Of a DNA stretch of 64,000 nucleotides, positions 8,240 through 16,041 are shown in pieces; the stretch's first letter is position 1, and each line of letters starts with the position of its first letter. The notes beneath the pieces are model-generated. The model ran no database searches. It had not been told where the DNA came from and was given only the letters and a program-made list of their open reading frames with translations. This DNA comes from Cytophagales bacterium (GTDB lineage Bacteria; Bacteroidota; Bacteroidia; Cytophagales; Cyclobacteriaceae), in contig JAKSDQ010000076.1 in assembly GCA_022360015.1 (NCBI GenBank), positions 1 to 64,000 on the forward strand, read 5' to 3'. The position numbers and the translations under genes are program-made.

Positions 8240-8446
8240 GAAGTTTGACTTCAGCCGGAAACATCTTACTGTAAAATTTTTCAAATAAAATTAATGCCCT
8301 TTTAAACCTTTTGGTAAAGCGGTGGTCAAAGGGTCGTATCAAAAAAATGATACCGGTGTGAAACCAGCAGGTTGTATGTGTGATAAAGAGTAGTAGTAAG
8401 AAGGTATTAATTGAGGACGATCTTCCACCCACTTTTATATTTGTTT

Positions 8447-8484
8447 AGAAAGCGACATGATTGATTGTGTCGCTTTCTTTCGTT
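8447..8484. terminator. Strong hairpin, probable terminator
   Basis: AGAAAGCGACA (8447-8457) and TGTCGCTTTCT (8468-8478) form a perfect 11-bp stem with a 10-nt loop, followed by TTCGTTT. It lies 200 bp after the second dead helix-turn-helix gene. A TATATTTG element (8436-8443), an exact TAnnTTTG match, sits immediately before the stem. Confidence 0.6.
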
Positions 8485-8510
8485 TAGCTTTCAATAGAAC
8501 TACTTTAATT

Positions 8511-8620
8511 GACAATTGAAATTTGACAATTGATAATTGATAATGGACAATTATGTTATGGTACTACCCTTGGTTCCACAATTATGAAATCATCGCATCC
8601 TCTCATCATTAAGGCCCTTA
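8511..8620 (+). repeat. Dispersed intergenic repeat, module X
   Basis: Begins with short direct and inverted copies of GACAATTGATAATTG, then ATGGACAATTAT, and after a variable middle reads ATTATGAAATCATCGCATCC and TCTCATCATTAAGG. The same order occurs at 50915-51003 (plus) and, reversed, at 26255-26335. See the full-length copies for the second module. Confidence 0.7.
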
Positions 8621-8712
8621 ACCCAGTATCTGGAACAACTGCAATCCGGAACCCGCAACTCTTTCACTTGAAATATATCCCCTGAAAGCCCTGACCCCTC
8701 TCTCCTCTCCGA

Positions 8713-8724
8713 TGATCTTTGTCA
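8713..8724 (+). promoter_or_regulatory. Crp/Fnr-type box, distal hemN site
   Basis: TGATCTTTGTCA has the TGA-N6-TCA form of Crp/Fnr-family sites and lies 22 bp, two helical turns, upstream of the proximal hemN box at 8735. Less symmetric than the proximal site. Confidence 0.45.
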
Positions 8725-8734
8725 TTTTTTCAAT

Positions 8735-8777
8735 TGACAGAAGTCATCTAAAGAATACCGGAAAATCAGGTCCTTTG
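8735..8777 (+). promoter_or_regulatory. Predicted Crp/Fnr-activated promoter of hemN
   Basis: TGACAGAAGTCA (8735-8746) is a TGAC-N4-GTCA palindrome. Twenty-three bases later comes GTCCTTTG (8770-8777), a degenerate form of the TAnnTTTG -7 element. If transcription starts ~7 bases after the centre of the -7 element, the box is centred near -41, the class II activator position. The same box-to-promoter spacing occurs at ccoI and at the cNMP-domain gene. Confidence 0.65.
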
Positions 8778-8843
8778 CAAGCGACATAAGTTTTGACAAA
8801 ACCCGGGTCATACGTGGGCACGGGATACTAAAAGATAGATTGG

Positions 8844-10208
8844 ATGGCTACCGAGGATCTCATTCAAAAATACGACGTACCGGTTCCCAGGTACACCAGT
8901 TACCCGACGGTTCCCTACTGGGATCAGGGGGAATTTGATAACCGAAAATGGATGCAGGTGGTGCAAAGGACATTTGAGGAGTCAAATAGCGGAAAAGGAA
9001 TCAGTTTGTATATTCATCTTCCATTTTGTGAGCGTCTTTGTACATATTGTGGCTGTAATAAGCGTATTACTAAAAATCATGCGGTAGAAGAGGGATATTT
9101 GAATTCCATTTTAGACGAATGGAGGCTTTACAGGGAGCATTTTAAGGAAAAGCCCGTGATCAGGGAGCTGCATCTTGGCGGAGGGACGCCTACGTTTTTC
9201 AGTCCGGAGAATTTAGACAAGCTGATAACCCAACTACTCGAAGGATGTGAACTTCATCCGCAACGGGAATTGGGTTTTGAAGGCCATCCTAACAATACGA
9301 CTTTTGCGCACCTGAAAACCTTGTTCGATTTGGGATTTGAAAGAATGAGTCTGGGTATTCAGGACTTTGATGAGCGGGTACAAAAAACCATCAACAGGAT
9401 TCAACCCGTTTCAAAAGTTATTGAGGCGACCGAATCGGCCCGAAAAATCGGCTATAAGTCCATCAATTTTGACCTTATTTATGGTTTGCCATTTCAAACA
9501 AAGGCAAGTATTGAAAATACCATGGACCTGATCCGGCCACTCAGACCTGACCGGATTGCTTTCTACAGCTATGCCCATGTTCCCTGGAAGTCGCCCGGGC
9601 AAAGAGGCTATTCGGAAAATGATTTGCCGGGAAACATAGAAAAAAGGGCACTCTACGAGCTGGGCAAAAAAAAGCTTACTGAATTTGGTTATTATGACAT
9701 CGGCATGGACCATTTTGCCCTTCCGGATGACGACCTGTTCAAAGCTGCAAAAAATAAATCCCTACACCGGAATTTTATGGGTTACACAGTCTGCAATACT
9801 GATCTCCTGATTGGACTAGGGGCTTCATCTATCAGCGATGCCAAATATGCCTACGCACAGAACCTGAAAAAGGTGGAAGACTATCAGCAGACCATATCAG
9901 ATGACAAATTGGCCACCGTAAAAGGACATTTTCTCACGGCTCTTGATCTCACCATCAAGAGTTTTTTACTTGAAGTATTATGCAGGGATGAAGCTGACTG
10001 GACGCCGTTAATGGTAACTTCCTTTAATGAAAATACCTTAGAGGTATTGGAAATAATGGAGCGGGAAGGATTGCTGACAAAATCATACGCCGGCATAAAA
10101 GTAACACGTCCGGGCAAAGCTTTTGTCAGAAATATATGTGCTGTTTTTGATGAAAGGTTACATAGTAAAAAAAGTAACTCATCGCAGGTATTCAGCAAAG
10201 CAATTTAG
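8844..10208 (+). CDS. hemN: Oxygen-independent coproporphyrinogen III dehydrogenase
   Basis: 454 residues, the normal length for HemN. It decarboxylates coproporphyrinogen III to protoporphyrinogen IX in haem synthesis without oxygen, using S-adenosylmethionine radicals. The iron-sulfur cysteines are C62, C66 and C69 in FCERLCTYCGC, with the extra Cys71 typical of true HemN rather than HemW. The SAM-binding GGGTP lies at 112-116, and the N-terminal RYTSYPT (16-22) is characteristic of HemN. The C-terminal HemN domain (~340-440) is present. The gene stands alone under a predicted Crp/Fnr-activated promoter, which fits a role under low oxygen. Confidence 0.95.
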   Translation: MATEDLIQKYDVPVPRYTSYPTVPYWDQGEFDNRKWMQVVQRTFEESNSGKGISLYIHLPFCERLCTYCGCNKRITKNHAVEEGYLNSILDEWRLYREHFKEKPVIRELHLGGGTPTFFSPENLDKLITQLLEGCELHPQRELGFEGHPNNTTFAHLKTLFDLGFERMSLGIQDFDERVQKTINRIQPVSKVIEATESARKIGYKSINFDLIYGLPFQTKASIENTMDLIRPLRPDRIAFYSYAHVPWKSPGQRGYSENDLPGNIEKRALYELGKKKLTEFGYYDIGMDHFALPDDDLFKAAKNKSLHRNFMGYTVCNTDLLIGLGASSISDAKYAYAQNLKKVEDYQQTISDDKLATVKGHFLTALDLTIKSFLLEVLCRDEADWTPLMVTSFNENTLEVLEIMEREGLLTKSYAGIKVTRPGKAFVRNICAVFDERLHSKKSNSSQVFSKAI

Positions 10209-10486
10209 CCAATTTTAGCTAAGGATATCCATCAATAATAAAAATCCTACTATTTTATTTTCACTTTTATTGCTGCAATAAAGTGAATTAAAACAATTAT
10301 CTGACAGTAAGGTTTTATTTATTTTACATGCTTTCCGAAGATCTTGTATCTGGATTTTATTCCCGAACCCTCATTAGAGATATTCACATTCCCCTTGGTG
10401 TGGGTATTTTCAGGTGTTAAAACTTTTTTTGTTACCTTGTGATTGTAATTTGAATAGATTATTAATACTGCCATAATAAAAAACTT

Positions 10487-11484
10487 TTACTCCTCATTTT
10501 CCAACATTACCAGTTTTTCTTTGTACGCATTGGATTTTTCATACTCCCTCAAACTAAAGTATATGCCAGCTAACCCTTCCAACGTATTGCGGTCTTTGGG
10601 GTTTTGCTTGTACGCTACTTCCATAAAGGGAAGAGACTGCTTAAAAAGCCCGATAGATTGATCTTCAATTTGGCTGATAGCCATTAAATCCACCTCGTCG
10701 TAGTCCATTCCATCAATCAGATTAACAGCTTCGTTATCATATAAAACGCCCGGATTGTAATTAGCTTTCATGTGGTTTGAGTCAATTTTTAATATTTTTT
10801 CATAAGCTGCCTTGGCCCCTTCCGGGTTTACCCTGGCCCTGGTGCTATCTTTTTTATACAACTCCATGCAGTTACTGCCCAAAGCCAGTTGGAATGCTAT
10901 TTCCCGTTCCTTTAAATCAATGCTTTTATCGCGGGACAGTATTAAAGCATTTTTAAAATGCTCGAAGTATTTCTTCGCCGGGTCAAAATTCTTCTTTTCA
11001 ACATGATCGACGGCATCGTTGTAAAAAGTAGACGACAAATACTTAATAGTCTTTAAGGCATCTGGCAGGTATTTGGACGTGTTTTCCATTTCTAATTGAC
11101 TACTTATTTTAAGATTATACTTTTCCAGATTGTTGCGATTCACTTCCATGCTCTGCTTATTCCGGGCCACATAAAAACTTATGCCGGCTCCTTGTGCTGC
11201 CAGGTCGTCACCTTCGCCTACAATCAAGGTATTTTGGCCGGAAGTTATTTGAATGACCTTATATAATTGATCGCTCAGCCCGGGATCGATGTATAAAATA
11301 TGGCATTTGCCGACCTCATTCACATCTTTGTAGTTGGCAATTTTAAAGTTTTGCTGTCCCCTCGTTTTGGTTTGTACCAATCTCCGTCATCTGCTGTCGT
11401 AAATGTAGCTGCTGGCGTGCCGGAGTGATTGAGTAGCACAACAACAACAAAAATAAATAATGGCCTGATTACACACTTTTTCAC
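10487..11484 (-). pseudogene. Damaged YfiR-domain and TPR protein gene
   Basis: The uninterrupted frame (10487-11380, 297 codons, TTG first codon) starts in the middle of a YfiR/DUF4154 domain. NFKIANYKDVNEVGKCHILY and the INxxNxExxGLKISSQL-like end (VNRNNLEKYNLKISSQLE) are its second half. TPR-like helices and a final repeat (YKQNPKDRNTLEGLAGIYFS) follow. A stop lies just upstream in this frame. In another frame a GTG at 11482-11484 opens a good signal peptide (VKKCVIRPLFIFVVVVLLNH). This looks like one exported YfiR-TPR protein that has lost about 60 residues and its frame near 11375. YfiR-type proteins are periplasmic and modulate membrane diguanylate cyclases or kinases. A genuine shortened gene cannot be excluded. 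Confidence 0.5.
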
Positions 11485-11924
11485 CAATGCGGAGTTTTAC
11501 ACATTCATGTCTAGCAACCAGGCAATATTAGCGACATCGATACCAAAGAGAAAGCCGGTTGGGTGATCTAAATTACAAAAGTAATTTTTGCTCAAAATAT
11601 GTCAGGAAACACGCATTACAAATCGGGACTCACTCATATGTTGAAGGTGTGTTTGTTAGATTAAATAATTATTAATATCTAATAATCAATTATTTATTTT
11701 AATTCTTCTTTGGTTTTAATTTAGGCCTCGGAGCTACGAATAAGATATAATCGTAAACAAAGGCTACTCATAACCTGATTGTCTTTATGTAAAAGAGCCG
11801 AATGATATCCTGCGAAAAAACAAGATCGATGTACCCCTGGTCATTTAATCAATTAAATGAGTACTGAAATGTGGGTTAAAGTACTGAAAAGCAATCTCTA
11901 TCAGAAGAAAATTCATCTCCCGGA
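11485..11924. other. Gene-free stretch
   Basis: About 440 bases without a convincing gene. It contains a small inverted repeat, AAATTAC-AAAA-GTAATTT at 11570-11587, and a very AT-rich block near 11650-11700. The short frame overlapping 11845-12120 on the minus strand lies within the oxidoreductase gene region and has no independent support. Confidence 0.5.
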
Positions 11925-12899
11925 CTAATCCGGTTTTAGAATTACTTTGCCATTTCTTCCTGGCGACTCCATATGAGCGACCGCTTTTTTTATATCTTCC
12001 AGGGAATAGGCAGCTTCTATATCGGCTTTTACTTGTTGTGTGGCCAGTGCAGACAATATATGCCGGGAAACGGTGGCCATTTCTTCTCCCGAAAGACTTC
12101 CAAACCAGTTGGTCAGCCAAAAGCCTTTGATAGTGATGTTTTTAAAAATCAGCAAACCCGCGTTGAGTTCCATATGCTGAAGGCTAAGCATCCCATACGT
12201 GGTAAGCATGCCGTCGCGGCCCACACAATCAAGGGCTTTTGTACCCAACTCTCCACCTACGGCCTCAAAAACGTTTTTTACCCCCTTTTTATCTGTAATT
12301 TCCATCACCCTGGTTTTCAGGTCATCGACCTCTGTGTTGATTACTGCTGTAGCCCCCATACTTTTTAACAGGTCAATTTGCTGATCATTCCTGACTGTGC
12401 AAACGGTATTTATCTTTCTTTCCTGGCACATCTGAATAACAAATTTAGCACAGGCCGATGCACCGGCTGTCAACAATAACCAATCACCGGCACCCAACCC
12501 GGAAGTTTCAAGCATACCGTAGGCTGTAAAAGGGTTAATAAATGCCTGACAGGCGGCTTCGTCGTTAATCTGATCTGGTATAGGAATCACTGTTTTGGCG
12601 GGCAGACAAGTGTATTCCTGCCAGGCCCCTATCGTGGTAAAGACTACCCTGGTACCCGGGGCTATTTGTACACCTTCCCCACAGGCATGTATCCGCCCGG
12701 CGCCTTCAAATCCCGCCGGAGATGGCAGCTTGGGTTTTAATCCATACAACCCCCGGATAAACATGATGTCTGCCGGATTAATGTTGCAGGTACTGACTTT
12801 TACTACCACTTCACCCGGCCCTGGTTCAGGCATATTTATATCTACCAGGTTCAATACATCACCGGGCAGGCCGGTCTTTTCAAATTGGACACTTTTCAT
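11925..12899 (-). CDS. Medium-chain (MDR) NADPH-dependent oxidoreductase, quinone/enoyl reductase type
   Basis: 324 residues with the usual MDR order. An N-terminal GroES-like catalytic domain (PGEVVVKVSTCNINPADIMF at ~28-47, then LPSPAGFEGAGRI) is followed by a Rossmann domain from ~130, where LLTAGASACAKFVIQMCQ carries the dinucleotide-binding site in a variant form (A-G-A-S-A-C-A). The zinc-ligand cysteines of alcohol dehydrogenases are absent, which places it with quinone reductases and the mitochondrial enoyl-CoA reductase branch. The INPFTAYGML motif is typical of that branch. Substrate cannot be assigned. It is a single-gene unit divergent to the GTPase operon. Confidence 0.8.
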   Translation of the reverse strand: MKSVQFEKTGLPGDVLNLVDINMPEPGPGEVVVKVSTCNINPADIMFIRGLYGLKPKLPSPAGFEGAGRIHACGEGVQIAPGTRVVFTTIGAWQEYTCLPAKTVIPIPDQINDEAACQAFINPFTAYGMLETSGLGAGDWLLLTAGASACAKFVIQMCQERKINTVCTVRNDQQIDLLKSMGATAVINTEVDDLKTRVMEITDKKGVKNVFEAVGGELGTKALDCVGRDGMLTTYGMLSLQHMELNAGLLIFKNITIKGFWLTNWFGSLSGEEMATVSRHILSALATQQVKADIEAAYSLEDIKKAVAHMESPGRNGKVILKPD

Positions 12900-13048
12900 T
12901 TCAGTCAGGATATTTGTTATTCATGCATACTAAATTTAAATATAAGCATAAAAGATGATTCGGGTGGTTGCCCGGTTACATTTTTTGATTTGAAAGTATG
13001 TATAAATACAATTTCTTTCTTCTCATAACACATTACTGATTTAAAAGT

Positions 13049-13086
13049 AAGCCGCCTGAAATTACTCTTGGCGGTTTCTTTTTTAA
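13049..13086. terminator. Orphan rho-independent hairpin between divergent genes
   Basis: AAGCCGCC (13049-13056) pairs with GGCGGTTT (13070-13077) and a long T-rich tail follows on the plus strand. Both flanking genes are transcribed away from it, so it terminates no obvious gene. A short untranslated RNA starting between 12900 and 13045 is possible. Confidence 0.6.
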
Positions 13087-13131
13087 TTGCAAGATTTTCA
13101 CGATTATATCTAATTCTATCAAAATATCCCT

Positions 13132-13139
13132 TAAATTTG
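13132..13139 (+). promoter_or_regulatory. -7 promoter element of the GTPase operon
   Basis: TAAATTTG is an exact TAnnTTTG match, 71 bp before the first ATG of the operon (13211). The -33 region is weak. It is the only such element in the 311-bp divergent spacer; the rest of that spacer (12900-13210) holds the orphan hairpin and nothing else recognised. Confidence 0.5.
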
Positions 13140-13210
13140 GAGCACAGGGAATATTAGGCGTATTTCCTGCTTCCACCTGATTAAAAACATAGATTGTTTA
13201 TCTGTAAAAA

Positions 13211-13537
13211 ATGAAAAGGTTAGCCTGGCTTATAATTATTGTGACGCTTCCCATTATAGCTTTCTTTCAATACAAAAAGTATACAAAGTTTAATCCGCCC
13301 TCTATCTACGAATATCCTGTAAGTGACAGTATCGACATCCACTATTACGATCCTTTGATGGTGGAAAAGTATTACGAAAATGTCTATCGCCTTGAAAGTT
13401 TAGCCAGAGAGTTGTGGTATGACAAAGGGCTCGATATCAAATTTCCGGATCCTGCAATTGCAGGAAGTGCAGTAGAATTGAAGTTTTACGGGCAATTGTG
13501 GGCCACCACCCGGGTTTTACAGGAAAAACTGTTATAA
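13211..13537 (+). CDS. Small single-pass membrane protein, first gene of GTPase operon
   Basis: 108 residues with a short positive N-terminus and one hydrophobic segment (~3-19), then a soluble domain rich in Tyr and acidic residues. The segment lacks a clear cleavage site or lipobox, so it is probably an inner-membrane anchor with the domain in the periplasm. No family is recognised. The next gene starts 18 bp downstream, and the following five frames run in the same direction with short gaps, so it is taken as the first member of one operon. Its place suggests a membrane-attachment or sensing role for the system; this is inference. Confidence 0.65.
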   Translation: MKRLAWLIIIVTLPIIAFFQYKKYTKFNPPSIYEYPVSDSIDIHYYDPLMVEKYYENVYRLESLARELWYDKGLDIKFPDPAIAGSAVELKFYGQLWATTRVLQEKLL

Positions 13538-13555
13538 TCTACCCGGCTAAAGACA

Positions 13556-13840
13556 ATGGGTTTTAATAACCTCGATATCAAACATATTGTCGAAGCAGGT
13601 ATTGATCCGGACTTTCTGCGTTATGCTAACAAACAACAATTACTGGGTTTGAAAATGGGAGACGAGGGGCAGGGGGTTTGGGAAATTCAGGATTTATTGT
13701 TGAAAAAATCCTACGATATTCCTTTCGATGGTGTATTTGGCATAGAAACACAAGAAAGTTTAGTAGATTTTCAGAAGAAAAATAATTTGATACCTTCCGG
13801 TATTGTCAATAAAAAAACATTAAAAGTATTAATAGAATAA
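13556..13840 (+). CDS. PG_binding_1-fold protein without signal peptide
   Basis: 94 residues. Residues ~30-93 follow the PG_binding_1 pattern: LKMGDEGQGVWEIQDLLLKK, then PFDGVFGIETQESLVDFQKK and GIVNKKTLKVLIE. This fold usually binds peptidoglycan in secreted enzymes. No signal peptide or membrane segment is present, and the first ~30 residues look like a cytoplasmic helical segment. The domain may therefore bind another partner, or reach the periplasm by an unusual route. It lies 18 bp after the membrane protein and 10 bp before the coiled-coil gene. Confidence 0.75.
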   Translation: MGFNNLDIKHIVEAGIDPDFLRYANKQQLLGLKMGDEGQGVWEIQDLLLKKSYDIPFDGVFGIETQESLVDFQKKNNLIPSGIVNKKTLKVLIE

Positions 13841-13850
13841 AAGTATAGCA

Positions 13851-14207
13851 ATGGCCAAGCAATCTAAAACCACACAGGAAAACAACACCGGCACGGAAGA
13901 TCCGAAATTAGCTGCCATCAAGGAAATAATTTTTGGTGAAAACATCAAGGAATATGATAAGGAGTTTCGCAGCCTGCATCATCAGATGGATGAACAACGA
14001 AAAGATCTCCAGGCTAAAATTGATCGCTTGAAGGAAGATTTGAATAACCTCATTACAGAGACCAAAGATGATTTTTCAAATCAGCTCGGTACCTTAAGGC
14101 AGGAAGCCTTTGACCGGCTCACCCGGTTAACAGAAGAGAAAAACCAGGAGAAGCAGTCGTTGGACGAAATGCTCATTGAGGTTGGTAAAAAGTTGAAATC
14201 CTCGTAA
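13851..14207 (+). CDS. Coiled-coil protein
   Basis: 118 residues, highly charged. Residues ~25-115 form a near-continuous predicted coiled coil with heptad spacing of Leu, Ile and Phe (for example QAKIDRLKEDLNNLITETKD). No signal peptide, membrane segment or cysteine. Probably cytoplasmic and elongated, possibly linking the neighbouring products. Related small coiled-coil proteins are often found beside the GTPase gene in similar clusters, but no function is known to me. Co-transcribed, with 10 bp upstream and 35 bp downstream gaps. Confidence 0.7.
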   Translation: MAKQSKTTQENNTGTEDPKLAAIKEIIFGENIKEYDKEFRSLHHQMDEQRKDLQAKIDRLKEDLNNLITETKDDFSNQLGTLRQEAFDRLTRLTEEKNQEKQSLDEMLIEVGKKLKSS

Positions 14208-14242
14208 GATGTTGGTCATATCTACCTAATTTGCGCCTTAAG

Positions 14243-15079
14243 ATGGATAAAGAAAAATTTGAGGTTTTAAAAGATATCCTGTTTGAAGATGCAAGGAAGC
14301 GGAATGAGGAACTGGCCAGTAAAGTGAATGCTATTGACGAGATTATCAGTGATCGGGAAAAACTCGAGCCCAGAATTGCGCTTATATTGGAAGATCAGGT
14401 AGAATTCCTGGAAAAGAATTTTCCGCAACTATTTGGAAACGCCATTACTGCTTCAATCAGGAAACAAATCAAAGAATCACAGGAAGAGGTTGTTGACGCC
14501 CTTTATCCTATCATGGGTAAAATGGTAAAAAAATATATATACCGGGAACTGGCTTTGCTATCCGAAAGAATTGACAGGCAACTGGAGAAAGCTTTTTCGT
14601 GGGAGGGCTGGGTGACAAGAATAAAGGCGTGGTGTGGGGGCGTTAGTGAAAAGGAGATAATTATGAAGGGGTTGGCCAGGCCACATTTGGAAGAGGTTTT
14701 TATCATACAACAGCATACCGGCCTGTTAATCGGAAGCTATTCGAAAAACAACACGCTGGATAAAGATATGATTGCCGGAATGCTAACAGCCATTAAATCT
14801 TTTGTCAAAGACGCCTTTAGGGGTGGGGGCCAGGAGCTTGAAACCATTGAGTATGAAAACTACAAGTTGGTAATCAGTAATTTAAGGTCATTTTACGTGG
14901 TACTGGTATTTACAGGTTTTATGAATGCTGGTTTCAGGTCTGAACTGGATGATATGCTGGTGGATTTCCAAAAAGAAGTGTTGGAAAAATATCTGGCAAA
15001 TAAAGAAATCTTTTCTAAAGACCAGTTGACACAATTGATAAAAGCGCAATTCGATAAACTTAACGATGGGGAAAAGTAA
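14243..15079 (+). CDS. Putative GTPase-partner protein with roadblock/longin-like C-terminal domain
   Basis: The frame opens at a TTG at 14231, but the first ATG is at 14243 (MDKEKFEVLKDILFED) and is chosen, giving 278 residues. The N-terminal ~120 residues are helical and acidic. From ~145 a compact alpha/beta domain starts with ARPHLEEVFIIQQHTGLLIG, includes MIAGMLTAIKSFVKDAF and ends with FYVVLVFTGFMNAG. This order (strand, hairpin, helix with MLTAI-x-x-F-(V/I), strand, helix) matches roadblock/longin-type modules that act as regulators or platforms for small GTPases. The next gene is such a GTPase and overlaps this one by 14 bp, suggesting translational coupling. Domain call is by pattern and context. 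Confidence 0.65.
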   Translation: MDKEKFEVLKDILFEDARKRNEELASKVNAIDEIISDREKLEPRIALILEDQVEFLEKNFPQLFGNAITASIRKQIKESQEEVVDALYPIMGKMVKKYIYRELALLSERIDRQLEKAFSWEGWVTRIKAWCGGVSEKEIIMKGLARPHLEEVFIIQQHTGLLIGSYSKNNTLDKDMIAGMLTAIKSFVKDAFRGGGQELETIEYENYKLVISNLRSFYVVLVFTGFMNAGFRSELDDMLVDFQKEVLEKYLANKEIFSKDQLTQLIKAQFDKLNDGEK

Positions 15080-15551
15080 AAAAGTAATTCTCTTAGGCAA
15101 TTTTGGGGTAGGAAAGACTTCACTGGTGAGACAATATGTTTTTCATCAATTTTCAGAAGAATACATGACCACGATTGGCGTGAGAATTGATAAGAAAGTG
15201 GTTACCATCAACAGGGATGAGGTGTCAATGATCATCTGGGATATTGCAGGGGAGTCAACCCATCAGAAAATCCCGGACTCATATAAGCTGGGTGCCCACG
15301 GCATTATTTACGTAATAGATGTCCTGAGACCCTCCACCTACAAGTCCATTGAAGATGAAATGATTTCTCTACAGGAACTCTTGCCCAACGCGCCAATTGT
15401 CAAGGTGGCCAACAAAATTGACCTTTTAACCGAAAAAGAACGCGTCGAAATCGTAAATAACCTACCTTTGAACGATTATGTTTTATGCAGCGCGAAAAAT
15501 GGAGAAAATGTGGAAAAGGCATTTTATAAACTCGCCGGGAAGTTAATCTGA
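15066..15551 (+). CDS. Rab/Roc-like small GTPase
   Basis: 161 residues, a single Ras-fold domain. All G motifs are visible: G1 GNFGVGKTS (11-19, Walker A), G2 Thr in the YMTTIGV switch I region (~35), G3 WDIAGE (~58-63), G4 NKID (~116-119) and G5 CSAKNG (~138-143). The usual catalytic Gln of Rab switch II (WDTAGQ) is Glu here, so intrinsic hydrolysis may depend on a partner. No C-terminal cysteine for lipidation is present. Bacterial members of this group include MglA and Roc-type GTPases that control polarity and motility. The 14-bp overlap with the upstream gene and co-transcription with a sensor kinase suggest a signalling module. Confidence 0.88.
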   Translation: MGKSKKVILLGNFGVGKTSLVRQYVFHQFSEEYMTTIGVRIDKKVVTINRDEVSMIIWDIAGESTHQKIPDSYKLGAHGIIYVIDVLRPSTYKSIEDEMISLQELLPNAPIVKVANKIDLLTEKERVEIVNNLPLNDYVLCSAKNGENVEKAFYKLAGKLI

Positions 15552-15594
15552 TAAAGTATCCTGGCGACTTTTAATAAATAGTAATTTTATTCGG

Positions 15595-16041
15595 ATGAAA
15601 CTGCAGGATTTCAAATCTAAATTTCTGAGGAGTTGGGTTCAATTTGTTTTGATCAATGAAAAAGGCCATCTTTTGGAAACCTGCAATACATTGTTCAGTT
15701 TCCCGGATTCCCCCGGAAATTTGTTTGATGAAATCCCGTTTCTGGAAAGTATCAGTGAACTGCTTGCTGACCTTAAGCCAGGGGAGGAGATAAGCTTTCC
15801 GTGTATTAATGTGGATCTTTCGGATTTCAGTGGGTTTTGTGATTATGTTTTTTACAAAATCAATTACGATGGAAAAACGGCCACGCTATGGATACTGATG
15901 AATTTCACGGATCATTATAAAAATTTAATGGGTCTTCAGCAGCAGAGAAACGAATCTGTCATCCAAAAAGAGCTGCTCGAAGTTGAAAAAAAAATGCTAT
16001 TCTGGCAGGAGCGTTGCTCAGGTATAAAAACGAAGGGTTAA
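15595..16041 (+). CDS. PAS-like sensor half of a split histidine kinase
   Basis: 148 residues. Residues ~14-115 look like a PAS-type sensor: QFVLINEKGHLLETCNTLFS, a LFDEIPFL segment and an ATLWILMNFTDHY end strand. A coiled linker rich in Gln and Glu follows (~115-135). After VEKK, at a run of nine A residues (15986-15994), the frame leaves the expected path. A shift of -1 joins it to the kinase frame (EKK then NAILAGALLRYKNEG), making one 611-residue protein. Without a shift it ends 28 bp inside the kinase frame after 13 unrelated residues. I regard the two frames as one gene, either frameshifted by mutation or sequencing error, or expressed by slippage. Confidence 0.7.
   Translation: MKLQDFKSKFLRSWVQFVLINEKGHLLETCNTLFSFPDSPGNLFDEIPFLESISELLADLKPGEEISFPCINVDLSDFSGFCDYVFYKINYDGKTATLWILMNFTDHYKNLMGLQQQRNESVIQKELLEVEKKMLFWQERCSGIKTKG
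15986..15994 (+). other. A9 slippery run at the sensor-kinase junction
   Basis: Nine consecutive A bases read as (G)AA AAA AAA A(TG) in the sensor frame. A -1 change here, by ribosomal slippage on A-AAA-AAA, transcript slippage, or one missing A in the template, places the histidine kinase in frame. No strong hairpin is evident just downstream. Confidence 0.5.

Noticed and set aside
8226-8432. Minus-strand open frame of 68 codons opposite the dead HTH gene
   Set aside because: Very hydrophobic low-complexity start from AT-rich DNA, overlaps the end of the HTH pseudogene, and no family resemblance.
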